Assembly (NCBI GenBank): GCA_016858145.1
Contig: JAEHOE010000011.1
Coordinates: forward strand, 992,001 to 1,056,000
Source of the DNA: Edaphochlamys debaryana
Taxonomy: Eukaryota; Chlorophyta; Chlorophyceae; Chlamydomonadales
Length of the DNA: 64,000 nucleotides
Direction of reading: 5' to 3'
The translations under genes were made by a program, and so were the position numbers. Below the pieces are notes generated by a model that was not told the origin of the DNA, ran no database searches, and saw only the letters and a list, made by a program, of their open reading frames with translations. This document shows, one piece after another, positions 24,300 through 36,600 of the stretch; positions within the stretch are counted from its first letter, which is position 1, and each line of letters starts with the position of its first letter.

Positions 24300-24672
24300 T
24301 ATGGTCGTGCAGCAGCTAGAAGGGGAAATGCCAGGGCCGGAAGTTGTTCCGAGAAGTGGGAGCGCCCGCTGAGAGACGCGCTAAGGGGATTGGGCCAGCC
24401 CGTGGATTGTATAGCGCACTGACAACGCCGCGAAGCGTCGCGACTCAATCACTCGCTGGAGCGCGTTCTCTCGCGGAAAACCTGGATCCCGCGAATGAAC
24501 AGCTTCTGGTGAAACACGTCCCAGCTAGCACAGGTAACTTTGGCTGCCTATATTAACCTTAACATATTCATTCGTGCGCTTGCCTGTTACCGGAGCTCAA
24601 GAACTGTCGCGGTCAACATGCCCGCGCAAGGGCCCCACAGCGCCATACATGGATTGACATAGACGCTGGCCT
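24300..24672. promoter_or_regulatory. Shared divergent promoter region
   Basis: The start codons of the EGF-like gene (minus, 24269, or 24299 if the upstream ATG is used) and the giant LRR/Sfi1 gene (plus, 24673) are about 0.4 kb apart. An AT-rich patch with tatatta at about 24549-24555 is the only TATA-like element and would suit the plus-strand gene. Two 5' UTRs must also fit in this interval. Confidence 0.6.
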
Positions 24673-27600
24673 ATGAGCTCCTACGCGGAGCTCCATCAGC
24701 AGGGCCAGCCAGCAGGGGTGGTCCCCGCCGATGCTCGGCATGGATACGCGGGCCTCTACTTGCAGCAGCAGGCGGAGTCTGCCGCTAGACGCACCTCGTC
24801 GGCAGAGCTGAGACGGAGCTCTGGAGTGCCGTTGCAGTCAGAAGTGTATGAAGGGCCAGGCGGGAGCCCCCGGGAGGACCGGTCCCCGCCCCGCCCGCGA
24901 GCTGGGACGTCGCCCCTGCGGTCACAGCAGCGGAGCTACGCCGCTCTGGCAGCAGCTGCTGTGGATGCAGCCAGTGCGCAGGCGACAGACGAAACGGGTG
25001 GCTCCGTCCGGTCTACCCCCCCGCCGGCCTCACCGCCCAAGCCGCGGCTGGACCCCCGCGTCTCAAGGTGTGGCAACCGCGCACACAGCCCGCCATCCCC
25101 AGGCCCTTACCGCTGCTAGCCGCCCTCCCATAGCTACACTTTAATCCTGCTTTCACCGCCTGACAGGCCCGCAACGACAGTACTGGCCCAGGCGACTGCC
25201 ATGCGGACCGCCCGCCTCAAGCGGCTGGCGCAGCGGCAGCAGGCGATACAGCAGCCTCCCACAGCCACCGCCCGGCCTGACGGCTCCCGGAAGGCCGGGC
25301 CCCGGCCGGTCCGCCTCTCGGCCGTGCTGCAGCAGACGCCGTCGTTGTACGACAGGCAGCGGTTGTCCGCCGTGGAGCGGTTCATTGAGGACATTGATCC
25401 TCTGCCGCCCCGGTACAACGACGCTCAGGTGCGCAGCCGCTGCTTGAGCCCGCAAGCTGACGCCCTGTGCCCACTTGGCCCTAACCACCAGCGCGAGCAC
25501 CTCATCACCCCAGGCGCGCCGCATGGGCCGACCTGACCTGCACCATGACGGCCCCCTTTCCCCACTGAGAGCCCCCTTTTCTATCCCCTTGCCACCCGCC
25601 CTGTCCGCACTGCGCTGCACCCGACGCCCCGTCTGCCCCGACCCAGGTCGTCTACCTGTCAAAGAACTCGCTCACCGGCGTTTCTGGCCTGGAGCAGTTC
25701 CAGCAGCTGCGAGTGCTGGGCCTAGCGGACAACCTGCTGGCCGACCCACATTGCCTGGAGGAGCTGGCGGCCGCCTGCCCGGCCCTCGAGGCGCTGTCCC
25801 TCGAGGGCAACCCGCTGGCCTCCGTGCCCCACTACCGGTAGGGGCCTAGCGCGCCTCACACGCGGACGGGCAGGCTGCCGTACCCCGATCGCATGGAGCT
25901 CGAGCGGGAAGGCTTGGGTGGTTAGCTTTGCCCCGCTTGCGTCACACCGAGGAGCTTCCCGCCCTTGCACCCTGCAACGGAGTGGAAGCGAGGCCTGGAT
26001 GCAGAACACAAGGCGACACGGGGAGCAGTCTTAGGTCCGAGCGCTGGCCCGGCTCCCTGCTTAGGCCTGCCCGCCCCTTCCTGCCCCGTCCCTGCCGTGC
26101 TCCGCAGGGCGCGTGTGCTGCAGGCCCTGCCCGGTCTTAAGGCCCTGGACGGGCGGCCCGTGGGCGAGGAGGAGCGCGCGGCGGCCCCCGCGGCGCTGGC
26201 GACCGAGGACGCGGTCATGGCGGTGCTGCTGCGGAACGCGTGCGAGGTGCACAAGATGGTGAGTACGGGCTCCTTTGTGGAGGGGTGTGCGCGCATGATT
26301 AGGTGGGAAGGGCCGATGGTCGAAGCCAGCGGGTGCGGGCTCCTCTGGCGGATGGACTCCTGCCCTGGCACCGAGGGCAGTGGTGACAAGACTGGGCGGC
26401 AAGGCTTGTCGTTTTGAGTAGCGGCACGCAGCCCCCGCTTCTGCGTTTGCCAGCTTGCAGTGATGATGGCTACTACACGTACGTCAACACCAGCACACCC
26501 TGTCTTCTCTGTGTTCGCCGGCTTGCATAAAGTATCATCGCCGCTCCCCCGACGCCAATACCAGCACACCCTGTGTTCCCTGCCCCCCTTCTCTCCCCCC
26601 GCAGGCCAGCGTGGTCCAGCGCTCCCAGCTGCACATGGAGCTGCTGCACAGCCTGCACTGCCGGGGGGCGCCACTGCGGAGGGTGGAGGCGCTGGCGGAC
26701 GCGGCGGCGGGCGCGGCGGGGGGCGGGCGGTCCCTGGCGCGGCTGGTGGAGATGTGGGACTACGAGGGAGGCATGGGGCCCGAGGTGCGGACGGCTGTGA
26801 AGGGGTGCGGGGCGTGGGGTGGGGTTCGGAAGAAGGGAAGAATGGGATCTGTTGTTTGTCAGCAGGCTGTGGTGGCCGTGGGGTAGGCCACTGCGCCAGC
26901 AACTGTTGGGCGACTTTTCCTCTGCGGGCGGTCTCAAGTGATGTAGCAAACATCAGGATCGGCCCTAAGAGCAGTCCCGCATCCTCTCATTGCCCAACAC
27001 GCGCCCCCAGGAGCGGCGCAAGATCCACGCCGCGCTGCTGCGGGAGGTGGGGCGCATGCACCGCGAGATGCGGCTGGCGCCCGGCGCCAAGCCGGAGCCG
27101 GCCTGGGAGGAGGCGTTTACACAGGTGCGCAAATTGCCCTCATACGATCGTGCCAAGGGCCCCCTCCTCCCCCATTTATTTCCACCCGTTTCTGGCATGT
27201 GGACCTCACTGTACGGCCGCCGTACTGCCCATCCTTGCCAGGTGATGATTGCTCAGCAACGGACCACCGCAGCTCTGCTCGATCTGATGACTCAGTGCCA
27301 GGCGGCCTCGGACGAGCTGCTCCGAAACATGGCTTCCACCGATCCCTCCGAGCTCGGCGGCGGCCCCGGCTCCGAATCCGGCTCGGGGCTTGTGGCGGGC
27401 GGCAGCGGGGGGCAGGGCGGTCTGGCGGCGGGCCGAGCGAGGCTGCTGCGGGACGCAGAGGAGGATTCGGAGCGGCACCGGGAGCTGCGGAGGGAGCGGG
27501 AGGAGGCGCTGGCGGAGCTGCGGTAAGAACCGAGGCGAACGCGATGAACAGATACTGCATTGGCACAAACGGCTAGCCTGAGCGCTATGCGTCCTGATTA

Positions 27601-30600
27601 GTTCTCGTTCAGCTCACTACGTCACTCCTGCTTTCTTTTGGCCCCATCACAGAGAGGCGGCACTCAAACGCGACCGCTGGGAGCAGGCCAGCTCAGGCCG
27701 CTCCTCGGGGCCCCAGCGCCGCCCCTCCCTCAAGTCCGCGCTCCGCCGCAGCGCGAATGCTCCGCCACGCCACTCCAGCGTCGACGGCGAGGGCAGTGAC
27801 GACGGCGGAAGCAGCGCCCCTATGCCCCGGCACGTATCTCCCTCGCCGCCGCGGTGGCGATCCCCCCGCGCCTCGCCGCAGATGTCTGCAGAGGCGGTCG
27901 AACGGCTCATGCGCGCCCGCCGCAGCGCCGCACCAACCCCGCAGCCGCGGAGCGATACGCCAGGCGACGCTAGCTCCCTAGGCGGACGACCCGCCTCCAC
28001 GGAACGCGCCTGGCCGGGGCAGCAGCGGCCAGCCTCAGCATCGGCGACAGCAGAAGGCCGGGGCAGGCTGGTGGGCGCGGAGCCTGCGCCTTCCGGGAGG
28101 TCGGGAGGCGGACAAGCGGCAGGACAGGGCAGCAGCAGCCGGCGGTGGGCGTCCGTGGACCCTTCCAGTCTGGGCAGGGGCGGGGGCAGGGGGAGAGGCG
28201 CAACGGGTGCTTCGGGTGCCGCTGCTTCCGGACGGCGTTTCCCGAGGTCTGCATCAAGCTCGCCCGACAAGGTGAGGATCCTACTGCAGGCGTGAGTGGC
28301 CGAGGGAAGCTGTGCATGGTGGACGTGCGCTTTGATGCAACAGCGACGGGTGGACTTGCGCATACGTGCTGCCGCAGGGCCCCCGTTCGCCGACGCCGCC
28401 TCTCCAGCAACCCGCCTGGCGGCCTGCAGGCCCCGCCCCAGGTCAGTTGCTCGTCCGCTCTGTCGCACATGCCAATGCTGCCTCCCATTCCTCCTCGAGC
28501 GCATGCTATAAGCGGCCTTCTGCCCACACAGTCACTGCTCCGTCTGCTTCCCTGGCCCCTGCAGTTTTCGGCAGCCGCTCGGCCCCCTCCTCGCCAGACT
28601 ACAAGGACGCAGCCCAGGCGGTTGCCCGCTCCGCTCGGGCCCTGCTCGCCAAGACGCAGGCCGAGGCGGGGACCAGCCCCGAGCGAGCCCAGCAGCGCGC
28701 CGCTGCCTCGGCCGCCGTGCTCACGGCCGCCGCCGCCTCCGCGGCAGCAGCTACCGCATTCCTTTCTGGAACGGAAGCGCGAGCAGGGGCGGCAAGGCCA
28801 GGGCCGCCGCGTTCATCCGCATCTGGCAGCACGCCGGCTGAGGAGGAGCCATCCTCCCTGAGCTTCGCTGAAGACGCTGCCGGCCCGTACGGCGAGGCAC
28901 CCGATCGAGGTCTCACGTCCTCGCCCGTCTTGCTTGGCCGCCGTCACGTCTTCAACCCATCAGAGGGCTGGGCGCCCGTCGCTGCGTCCGCCGGGGGCCG
29001 TGGGATGCGTGGCACGTCAGCTTCGGGGCGGTCAGCCAACACGCGTCGCTCCGATCAGGGCCTCGGTCCTGGGCCGGGTCCGAGTAGCGGCGGAGGCGGC
29101 AGCGCGGCCGGGTCCCGAGCTGGCGTGGCACCCGTGCGGCGGAGCATGCCGGGCCTGTCCGCCCCTCCAGGACGGCTGAACCCCGCATTCGCAGCGACAC
29201 GGATCGATGACTTGAAGCGTCAGGTGGAGGAGTCCGCCCGCGAAACGGCGCGCCTCCGCCACATTGCGGAAACTGCCGCACGTCCCTCGGCCTCCGCCTC
29301 TATGGAACTTCCCGGGTCGTTGCGCGCGGCTGCCGGCCTGCCCATGTGGCCGCAGCACCTGGCGCCGCCGTACATCGCAGCACTGCCGTACGGCAGCCCG
29401 AGCTCGTACCTGGACCTCCGCGCATCGGCCCCGGCCGCTGCCTGGGCCGCGGGCGGCCTGGGCACCTCCCAGGTACTGCTGCCCATCACGGCGCCAGGAG
29501 CCTTGGTTTCCGTCGCTCCGTCCGCCCCACCACTGCAGGAGGTAATGCATCCCAGCAGCTCTGCTCCCTGGGGTTTGGCCCCGCCGCCGGACCCAGGCGC
29601 GACGTGGCAGCATCCACACCCGCAGTCGCTAGCGTACGCGGGCGCCCGACCGCCTGCAGTGCCCTCATCCGAACCTCAAGGGGTCGCCGCAGAGGGGCAG
29701 TGGCTACCAGCTCAGGCCTGGGGCGGCGCCATGCCGCCCGGCGGCCCCGTCAGCAGCCCGCAGCCCCAGCCACAGCTGCTGCCGGCGTCGCTGCAGCCGC
29801 ACCGGGGCCCTTGGCAGGGTGAGCGATCCGCTCGCTCCAGCGACCAGGGCCTCCACAACCCAGCCGGCAGCATCCACGCACCGCCGTCCGTCAGCGGTAC
29901 CCTGCCAACGCAGCACCCTATGCAGCAACTGGGCCCGGGATCAGCGCCCGGATCTGTCTACGGAGGGGGGTTCGACGCAACACTCTCGGCACCACACGTG
30001 ACCGCTGCACAGCCTACGGCGTTTACGAGCGAGGCGCAGCCGCTCGCTCCATACCCGCCTCCGCCGCAGCCGGCAGAACTGCATCCACAGATGCAGCTCC
30101 AGCCAGGCTCCCACTATTCGGCGAGCCAGCAAGCCCGGTCGACAATGGAAGAGGAACCATCCTTCGGGTCCCAGCCGCATGCGTCTGAGCACAGCGGCGG
30201 GATGCCCCGGCTGCGGCTGCAGCCACCGCCACCCTTGCCACAGCCCTCGGCGCCGCCGGGCTCTGTCTCAGTTGCCTCCGAACGCCTGGCACCTACGCCC
30301 CAAGAGCTCTCGCAAAGCAACCTCGCCCTCCTCCAACAACAACAACAACAACAGCAGCAGCTCGGTGGGGCCGCGCAGCAGCAATACGCGCCGCATTACG
30401 CGGCCGCGACGTCCGGACCCCAGAGCATGGCATCTGCCTACGCGCCCTCCGCTGCCGTTCCAACGGCGCCTGCATCTGGTGCCGGCTCGCTGCGAGGCCC
30501 GTCACCGCCTCCGTCCGAAGCCGCCGCCGCTTGGGCCCAAGCCGCCGCTTCCGAGGCTGGCACCGCCTTCAGCGGCCCGCCCGTGCCCCACTCCATGCAC

Positions 30601-33600
30601 CCGCCACCGACTGCGTCGGGGCACCTCCCGGGTCCGCCCCCGCCATCCCAGCCGGGCTCGCTTCACGCAGACTCGCTGGGTCCCAGCGGCCGCGCCTCGG
30701 CACTGCCTTCGCCGCCCCAGTCCGGCTTCTCCACGCCCAGGGGCTACAGCGGCGCCGGCGCCGATGCGCCTTTGACCGACCCCCAACACGCCCAGTCGCT
30801 CGGGGACTTCAGCGTGGCTCGAGCGAGCGTGGACGTGCTGCCGCCTGGAAGCGTCAACCCCTCCGTGCTTGGCTCTCCGAGCCACGTCAGCATGGGCTCC
30901 CGAGCGCCGTCGCTCGCCATCTCGCCGCCTCGGTACAACCCGGACTGGGCTGGGGCGCCCACGCCCGCAGCCACCGGCCCCGCGTCCGCCCCACGAGCGC
31001 CCGTGCAGAGGCAGCAACGGCCACAGCAACCGCCACAGCAGCAGCAGCAGGTCATGCCACAGCACACGCAGCAGCCGGGCTACCAGCAGCAGTACGACCC
31101 TTCACAGCAGGCACAGCACGACCCCTGGACCGGCGCCATGGCCACTCCCGCTGCGCCGCTGTCCGGCCAACAGTACACTGTCCTCACCGCCGGCCCTGCG
31201 CCCGCGCCCACGCCCGGCCCAACGGCCCTCGCACCGCCGTACACCGCCGTACGGCAAGCACGCGCCGGTACGGCAGCCGCCACGCCGGGCGGTACAATAA
31301 TCAGCGTGGTTGACGAGGCGAGCGGCGCTGTGGCGACGCGGGTGGAGGTGGCCGAGGTGATTGAGGAGGACAGCGCGGGGTTCAAGGACCAGCACATACA
31401 CCTCCACATCCACCAGGGGGCCAGCTCGGCGATGCAGGTGCGGTGCCGCCGGGCTGTTCGGCAATGCCATGCAGGTTCCATGTATGCCGCTCGCATCCTC
31501 GGGCAAGGCGCATCTAGTGGTCATGTGCCAAGCGGCCGTCCTGAATCCCCTTCAATACGTTCCCTCAACACAGGCGCCGGACACAGGGACAACAGACGCG
31601 TCCACGCCGCAGCTCTTCCTCAACGCTGGCGGTGACCGCACCCGGCCCACGCCGGCGCCCGTGCCTTACCCCACCCTCACCACCATGGCCCCCACCCCCA
31701 CGCCCAGCCCGGGCGGCGGCGACACCTCAGCCGTAGCCGCCCTCAGCACGCTGGCCCCACCGGGGTCTCCCCTCCACGAGGGCCTCGCCACGGGCCGGAT
31801 CGTGTACGAGAAGATCGAGCGGATCCGGCCATCGGGATCCCCATCTGGCGGCGGCATCTCGGACACGGGCTCCAGGGCCTGGGGCCGCCGACACAGCTCA
31901 GACGAGGATCCTCGGGCCGGCGAGGGCCGCCGCAGCGGCCGGCGGCGGGGGAGCGCCGGCGCCGGCGGTCCCGGGGGCACGCCCGGCCGCCCTAACCGTC
32001 GCCGGGACGAGCAACCGGGGTTCGGTTATGATGACGGTCATGCGGGCACCCGCATGCGAGGAGACGGACGAGGGGCGCGGAAAGCTGGCGGAGGTGGCGG
32101 GGGCGGCAGCGATGATGAGGACGAAGGGGGCGACGACACGGGCCGGGGAGGCGGCGGAGGCCGGGGGGGTGGAGGCCGAGGTGGACGCGAGTGGGAGGCC
32201 GACGGCGCCCGGGGCACCGACCAGGGCGGTGCAGGGCGCAGGACGCCGCCTCGCCCTCCGGCGCCGCCTCGCTCCGACGTTCGCGAGCAGGTAAGTGTTG
32301 TGAGCGGGGCTGTGCCATTTCTGCATGGCTCCTGATTGGATCACCTCTGCTGCGATTGCGAATCTGCTAGCTGTCCAGGGCTCCGACTGATTCCGCACCT
32401 TGTAATGTCTGCAGGCGGCGGCGGAGGACGAGGTGCAGCAGCGGCTGCAGGAGGTGGCGGCGGAGGGTGAGGACCTTGCCGCTCAGCTCCAGCGTCTGCA
32501 GTCGCAGGCAGCACAGGAAGCCGAGCGCCGTCGGGACCAAGCCCAGAGCCAACGACAGCAGGCGACAGGCGACGGCACTTCCAAGCGCGGCTCTGGCGAC
32601 GGGGCGTCCAGTGCGGCAGCCGTGGCCAGCAAGGCGCCCTCCGTCGCCGGCAGCACGCGCGGGGCACCGGCAGGGGATGCCAAAGCTGGACTGGGAGCTG
32701 ACTTGGCAGCCAAGGACCAGCGCAATGCGGACCTAAGGGACCAGATCGCGCGGCTGACGGAGCAGCTTGCAGCGGGGTCGGCGGCAGAGGATGAAGGCAC
32801 GCGCGAAGGCAGTGGAGGGCCCGGAGGCGGAGGCGGAGGCGGCCCGGGGGGCGGCGGGGGTGGTGGGCCGCCCGGCGGTGGGGGCGGCGGGCCCGGAGGC
32901 CCTGGAAGCGGAGGAGGAGGAAGCGCACGCGCCGACGCTGCCGCTCGCTCCGCCGAGGCCGCTGCAGCCGCCCTGGTGGACCTCACAGGCCAGGTGTGTC
33001 ATGAACCGGGAACCAGGCAGATTGCTGCTGCCCGCAGCTCTGGGGGCCTCTGGCGCTGTACCTGCCACGGTGTTGCAGCTCTGGGGGCCGTAGAGCCGAT
33101 GCCACACGTCGCGTCCTGCGGCAGCTGTCCGGGGAGGGACACATGCCTTGGCCTTCTGCACGCGCCCGCCCTCGTCCTACCTCCGCAGTCCGCACCGCGC
33201 TTTTACACGCTCTTCCCTCGTGCACTCCCCCCCCGTGCACTCCAGGCCAACCCCCTGCGGGCCATGGAGCAGCAGCTGCTGGCGCTGACGCTGGAGAAGG
33301 AGGCCCTGGAGCGGTCCCTGATGCAGGAGCAGGCAGAGGTGCGGGCGGGCCTCCAGCGCCTGGGCTTGACCCCCGCGCCGCTCGCTCCGGTCCGCAGACC
33401 GCCGCCGCGCTCTGCCCGTCCGCACGACCTGCCATGCCCGCTTAGTCCCGTTCTTGACCTGAGAGGGTTGTCACGTGGCCTGCTCTCTGGCCCTCGCCCT
33501 GACCATTGGTCCTGGCGCCTGTCCTCACTTGCCTGTACCCCCCGCCCCTCGCCCCGCTCCTTGCCCTACCCGTACCGCCCCGCAGGTCCGGCTGCTGCAG

Positions 33601-36600
33601 CAGGAGCTGGGCATGATGGGGCAGGTGGCGGACGCACTGGAGGACACGCAGGCGCAGCTGCAGGTGCGGGGCGGCGGCGTGGGTGTTGGTGACCCTGGAA
33701 GGCTGCGCGCACGCTACTGTGCCGCGGCCTTCTTACGCCCTCACGTTTTGCACACCGTCCCTCCCGCTGAGACCGAAATCCGGTGCAGAAACCGGGCGCC
33801 TCGCCGCATGACGATGCGTGCATATTGTCCAATCCTGCCCTGCCCCATCACTGCTTGACCCCCACCCCCAACACCCCACCCGCAGGAGACCCGCCTGGCC
33901 GTGGCCCACCTGCAGCAGGAGCTGAGCGAGCGGGAGCAGGAGCTGGCAGCGGCCAGGGCGCGGGCGGCGCAGCGGGAGGTGGAGCTGGAGGCCAGGGTGG
34001 CAGCGGAGCAGGAGCGGGTGGGTGCACGGCGCGAGTGGCTGGCCGGGAACTGGAGGCCACGTCGCACCCGGCGGTAGCTGCCACGGCACAAGAGCCTGCC
34101 AATGCGCCATGGGGCAACGCAGGGGCCGGTGACAGGCCGCATGACCGCCTCATGACTAGCCGTTGCCCTGCTCCGCCCGCTTCCTGTTCCCATGACCCCA
34201 GGCCGCCAAGGAGGCCGCCGACGCTGCATTGCTGCTGGAGCACCGCCTGGCGGAGACACGCGCCGCCGCCGAAGCCGAGCTCCAACGCCAGGCGGAGGCT
34301 GCCGAGGTCGCCGCCTCGCGCGCCGCTGCTGACGCTGACGCAACCCTGGCCGCCGCCGCCTCTCGCCACGCCGCTGCCCTGGCGGCGGTGGAGGCGGAGC
34401 GGGCCGCCAGCGAGGCCGCCCTCATGTCTGGACACCGGGCGGAGCTGGAGGAGCTGCGAGGAAGCTGCGCGGAGGAGCTCCGGGCGTTTGCGGAAGAGAG
34501 CGCGGCAGACCTGGCGGCGGCGGAGCAGCGGATCGCGGCGGCGCTGGCAGCACACGAGGAGGAGGCGGCGGCGCTTCGGGCCGAGATGGAGGCAGCCGCA
34601 AAGGCCCACAAAGCGGCGGTTGAGCAGCTGGAGGCTCGGCACAAGCAGCAGCTGGAGGATCTGACGGAGGAGCAGCAGGCCCAGATCGACCATCACGTAC
34701 GGCAGTTGGACGAGAAGATGGCCGAGCATCGGGACGAGCTGGAGGAGCTGGCCGAGCGCAGCCAGCGCGACCTGGATGCCGTTCGGGCGGACGCGGCGGA
34801 GGCGCTGTCGAAGGCGAAGGCCGCGGCGGCGGAGACGCTCGAGGCGACGCGGGCCGAGGCGGCGGAGGCGCTGTCGCGATGCCTGGAAGACGGGATCGCA
34901 GCGCTGGAGTCGGTCCGGGCCGAGGCCGCCGCCGCCGCGGAGGCGGCGGAGGCGAGGCACGGCGAGGAGCTGGCGGCGGCGGCGGCGCGGCAGGCCGCGG
35001 CGGAGGCGGCAGCGGAGGCGCGGCTGGCGGCGGAGCGTGAGTCCGCAGCGGCGGTGGCACGTGCCGCTGAGGAGGCTGCCCGTCAGGCGGAGGAGGCACG
35101 GGTCGCGCTGGAGGCCCAGCTTCAGGAGGCGCTGGCAGCGCTGGGGAGGGAGCGAATGGAGCATGGGGACCTCAGGGCCCGGCACGCGGAGCTGGAGGCG
35201 GCGGAGGAACGGACGCGGCGCGCGCTGCACGCGCTGACGGACCGGCTGGAGACGGAGCGGCGGCGCGAGGCGGCGGCGTGAGTTGGGCAGCGCTGCCGGT
35301 CATGCGTTGATGACGACCCCAATTGGCTTGCTGCTGCATGCTGCTACCTCCTAATATGTTGACCAGGGGCCTGGTTGTTGTTGACGGTCGCGCAGGGACC
35401 TGCTGGCCCGTCGCTCCCTCCTGCGGCGGGCGCTGTGCCACTGGGCCATCAACGCAATCGACTCCCGCACACACTCGCACCAGGCAGGTTGACGACTCCA
35501 AGTCACACGAGACGGTGACCCGGTTGGGCACAATGATCGTACTTGAAAGAGCCCTCACCTGCAGAAGGGGACACACTTGTGACATGCAAGCGCCAAAAGA
35601 GTCTGCTCGCAAGCTGGCCGGGCTCACCGGATGGTCTGTGCTCGTGAGCTCGTCTGTGCTGAATTACTCTTCCGTCCGCTCACGGTCCTTGTGCGCCGCA
35701 GGCCGCTGTGGCGGCGACGCACCATCGCCGCCGCGAGTGCCGCCGCATGCTGCGCCGCTGGCACCTGGCCGTGCTGCGCACGCGCGTGCTGCGCAGCATG
35801 CTCGCCGCGCGCCACGCCGACCTGCGCCGCCGCTCGCTCGCGTCCTTCAAGGCCAACGTGCTGAGCCGCAGGTGCGGTTGCGCAGGCATGATCGGTGTCT
35901 AGCGGCATGCCCCACCGCAGCCGGTATTACAGGTTGCATGGGTTGATGCGCCCCTTGATATCCACATGCCCCCGGCCATGTGCCCCAAACTCTGCAGGCG
36001 CAAAGCCCGCGCCGCCTCCATTGCGGCCGCCCACTGCGCGCTGAGGCTGCAGGCGCGCTGCTTTGTGGCGTGGCGGCGGCTGGTGCGCGCCCATGCTAGG
36101 TGCGCTGGCCGCGGGATATGGCGGGAGCAGGAATCAGGTTGAGAACGATCATACTGAGCATCGCCCTCCATGCCGGCTGTCCAAAGGCACCAGTCACACC
36201 ACCTAACCCCTCTGCAGGGCGGCCGCGCACTGGGATGAGGACGCTTCGCTGGCGGCTGTGACGCACCACAGCCGCGTGGTGACGGGGGCGGTGCTGGCGG
36301 CCTGGCACGAACACGTGCACCTCGTGCGGCTGCCAAAGGTAGGTTTTACGGGGCGGGAACAGAAACGGCGTCTCTTTCCGGGTGCCCTTGACCTCTCCGT
36401 CAGATGCCCAGCCCTGCCGTTGCAACCCGTCTCTCTGCTGTGAACTGTAACCAAAGCTAGTATATGTGGGCTGGCGTACGGAAACAGTCTATCGTTCTGT
36501 TTGCCCATCCCTGCCGCTGCAACTAGTCTCACGCTCGGAACGTTGTGTTGTCCTGGCGCGCCGTGCCGGCCCTCAGACCCAGCGCCGTCGCCGTGCCGCC

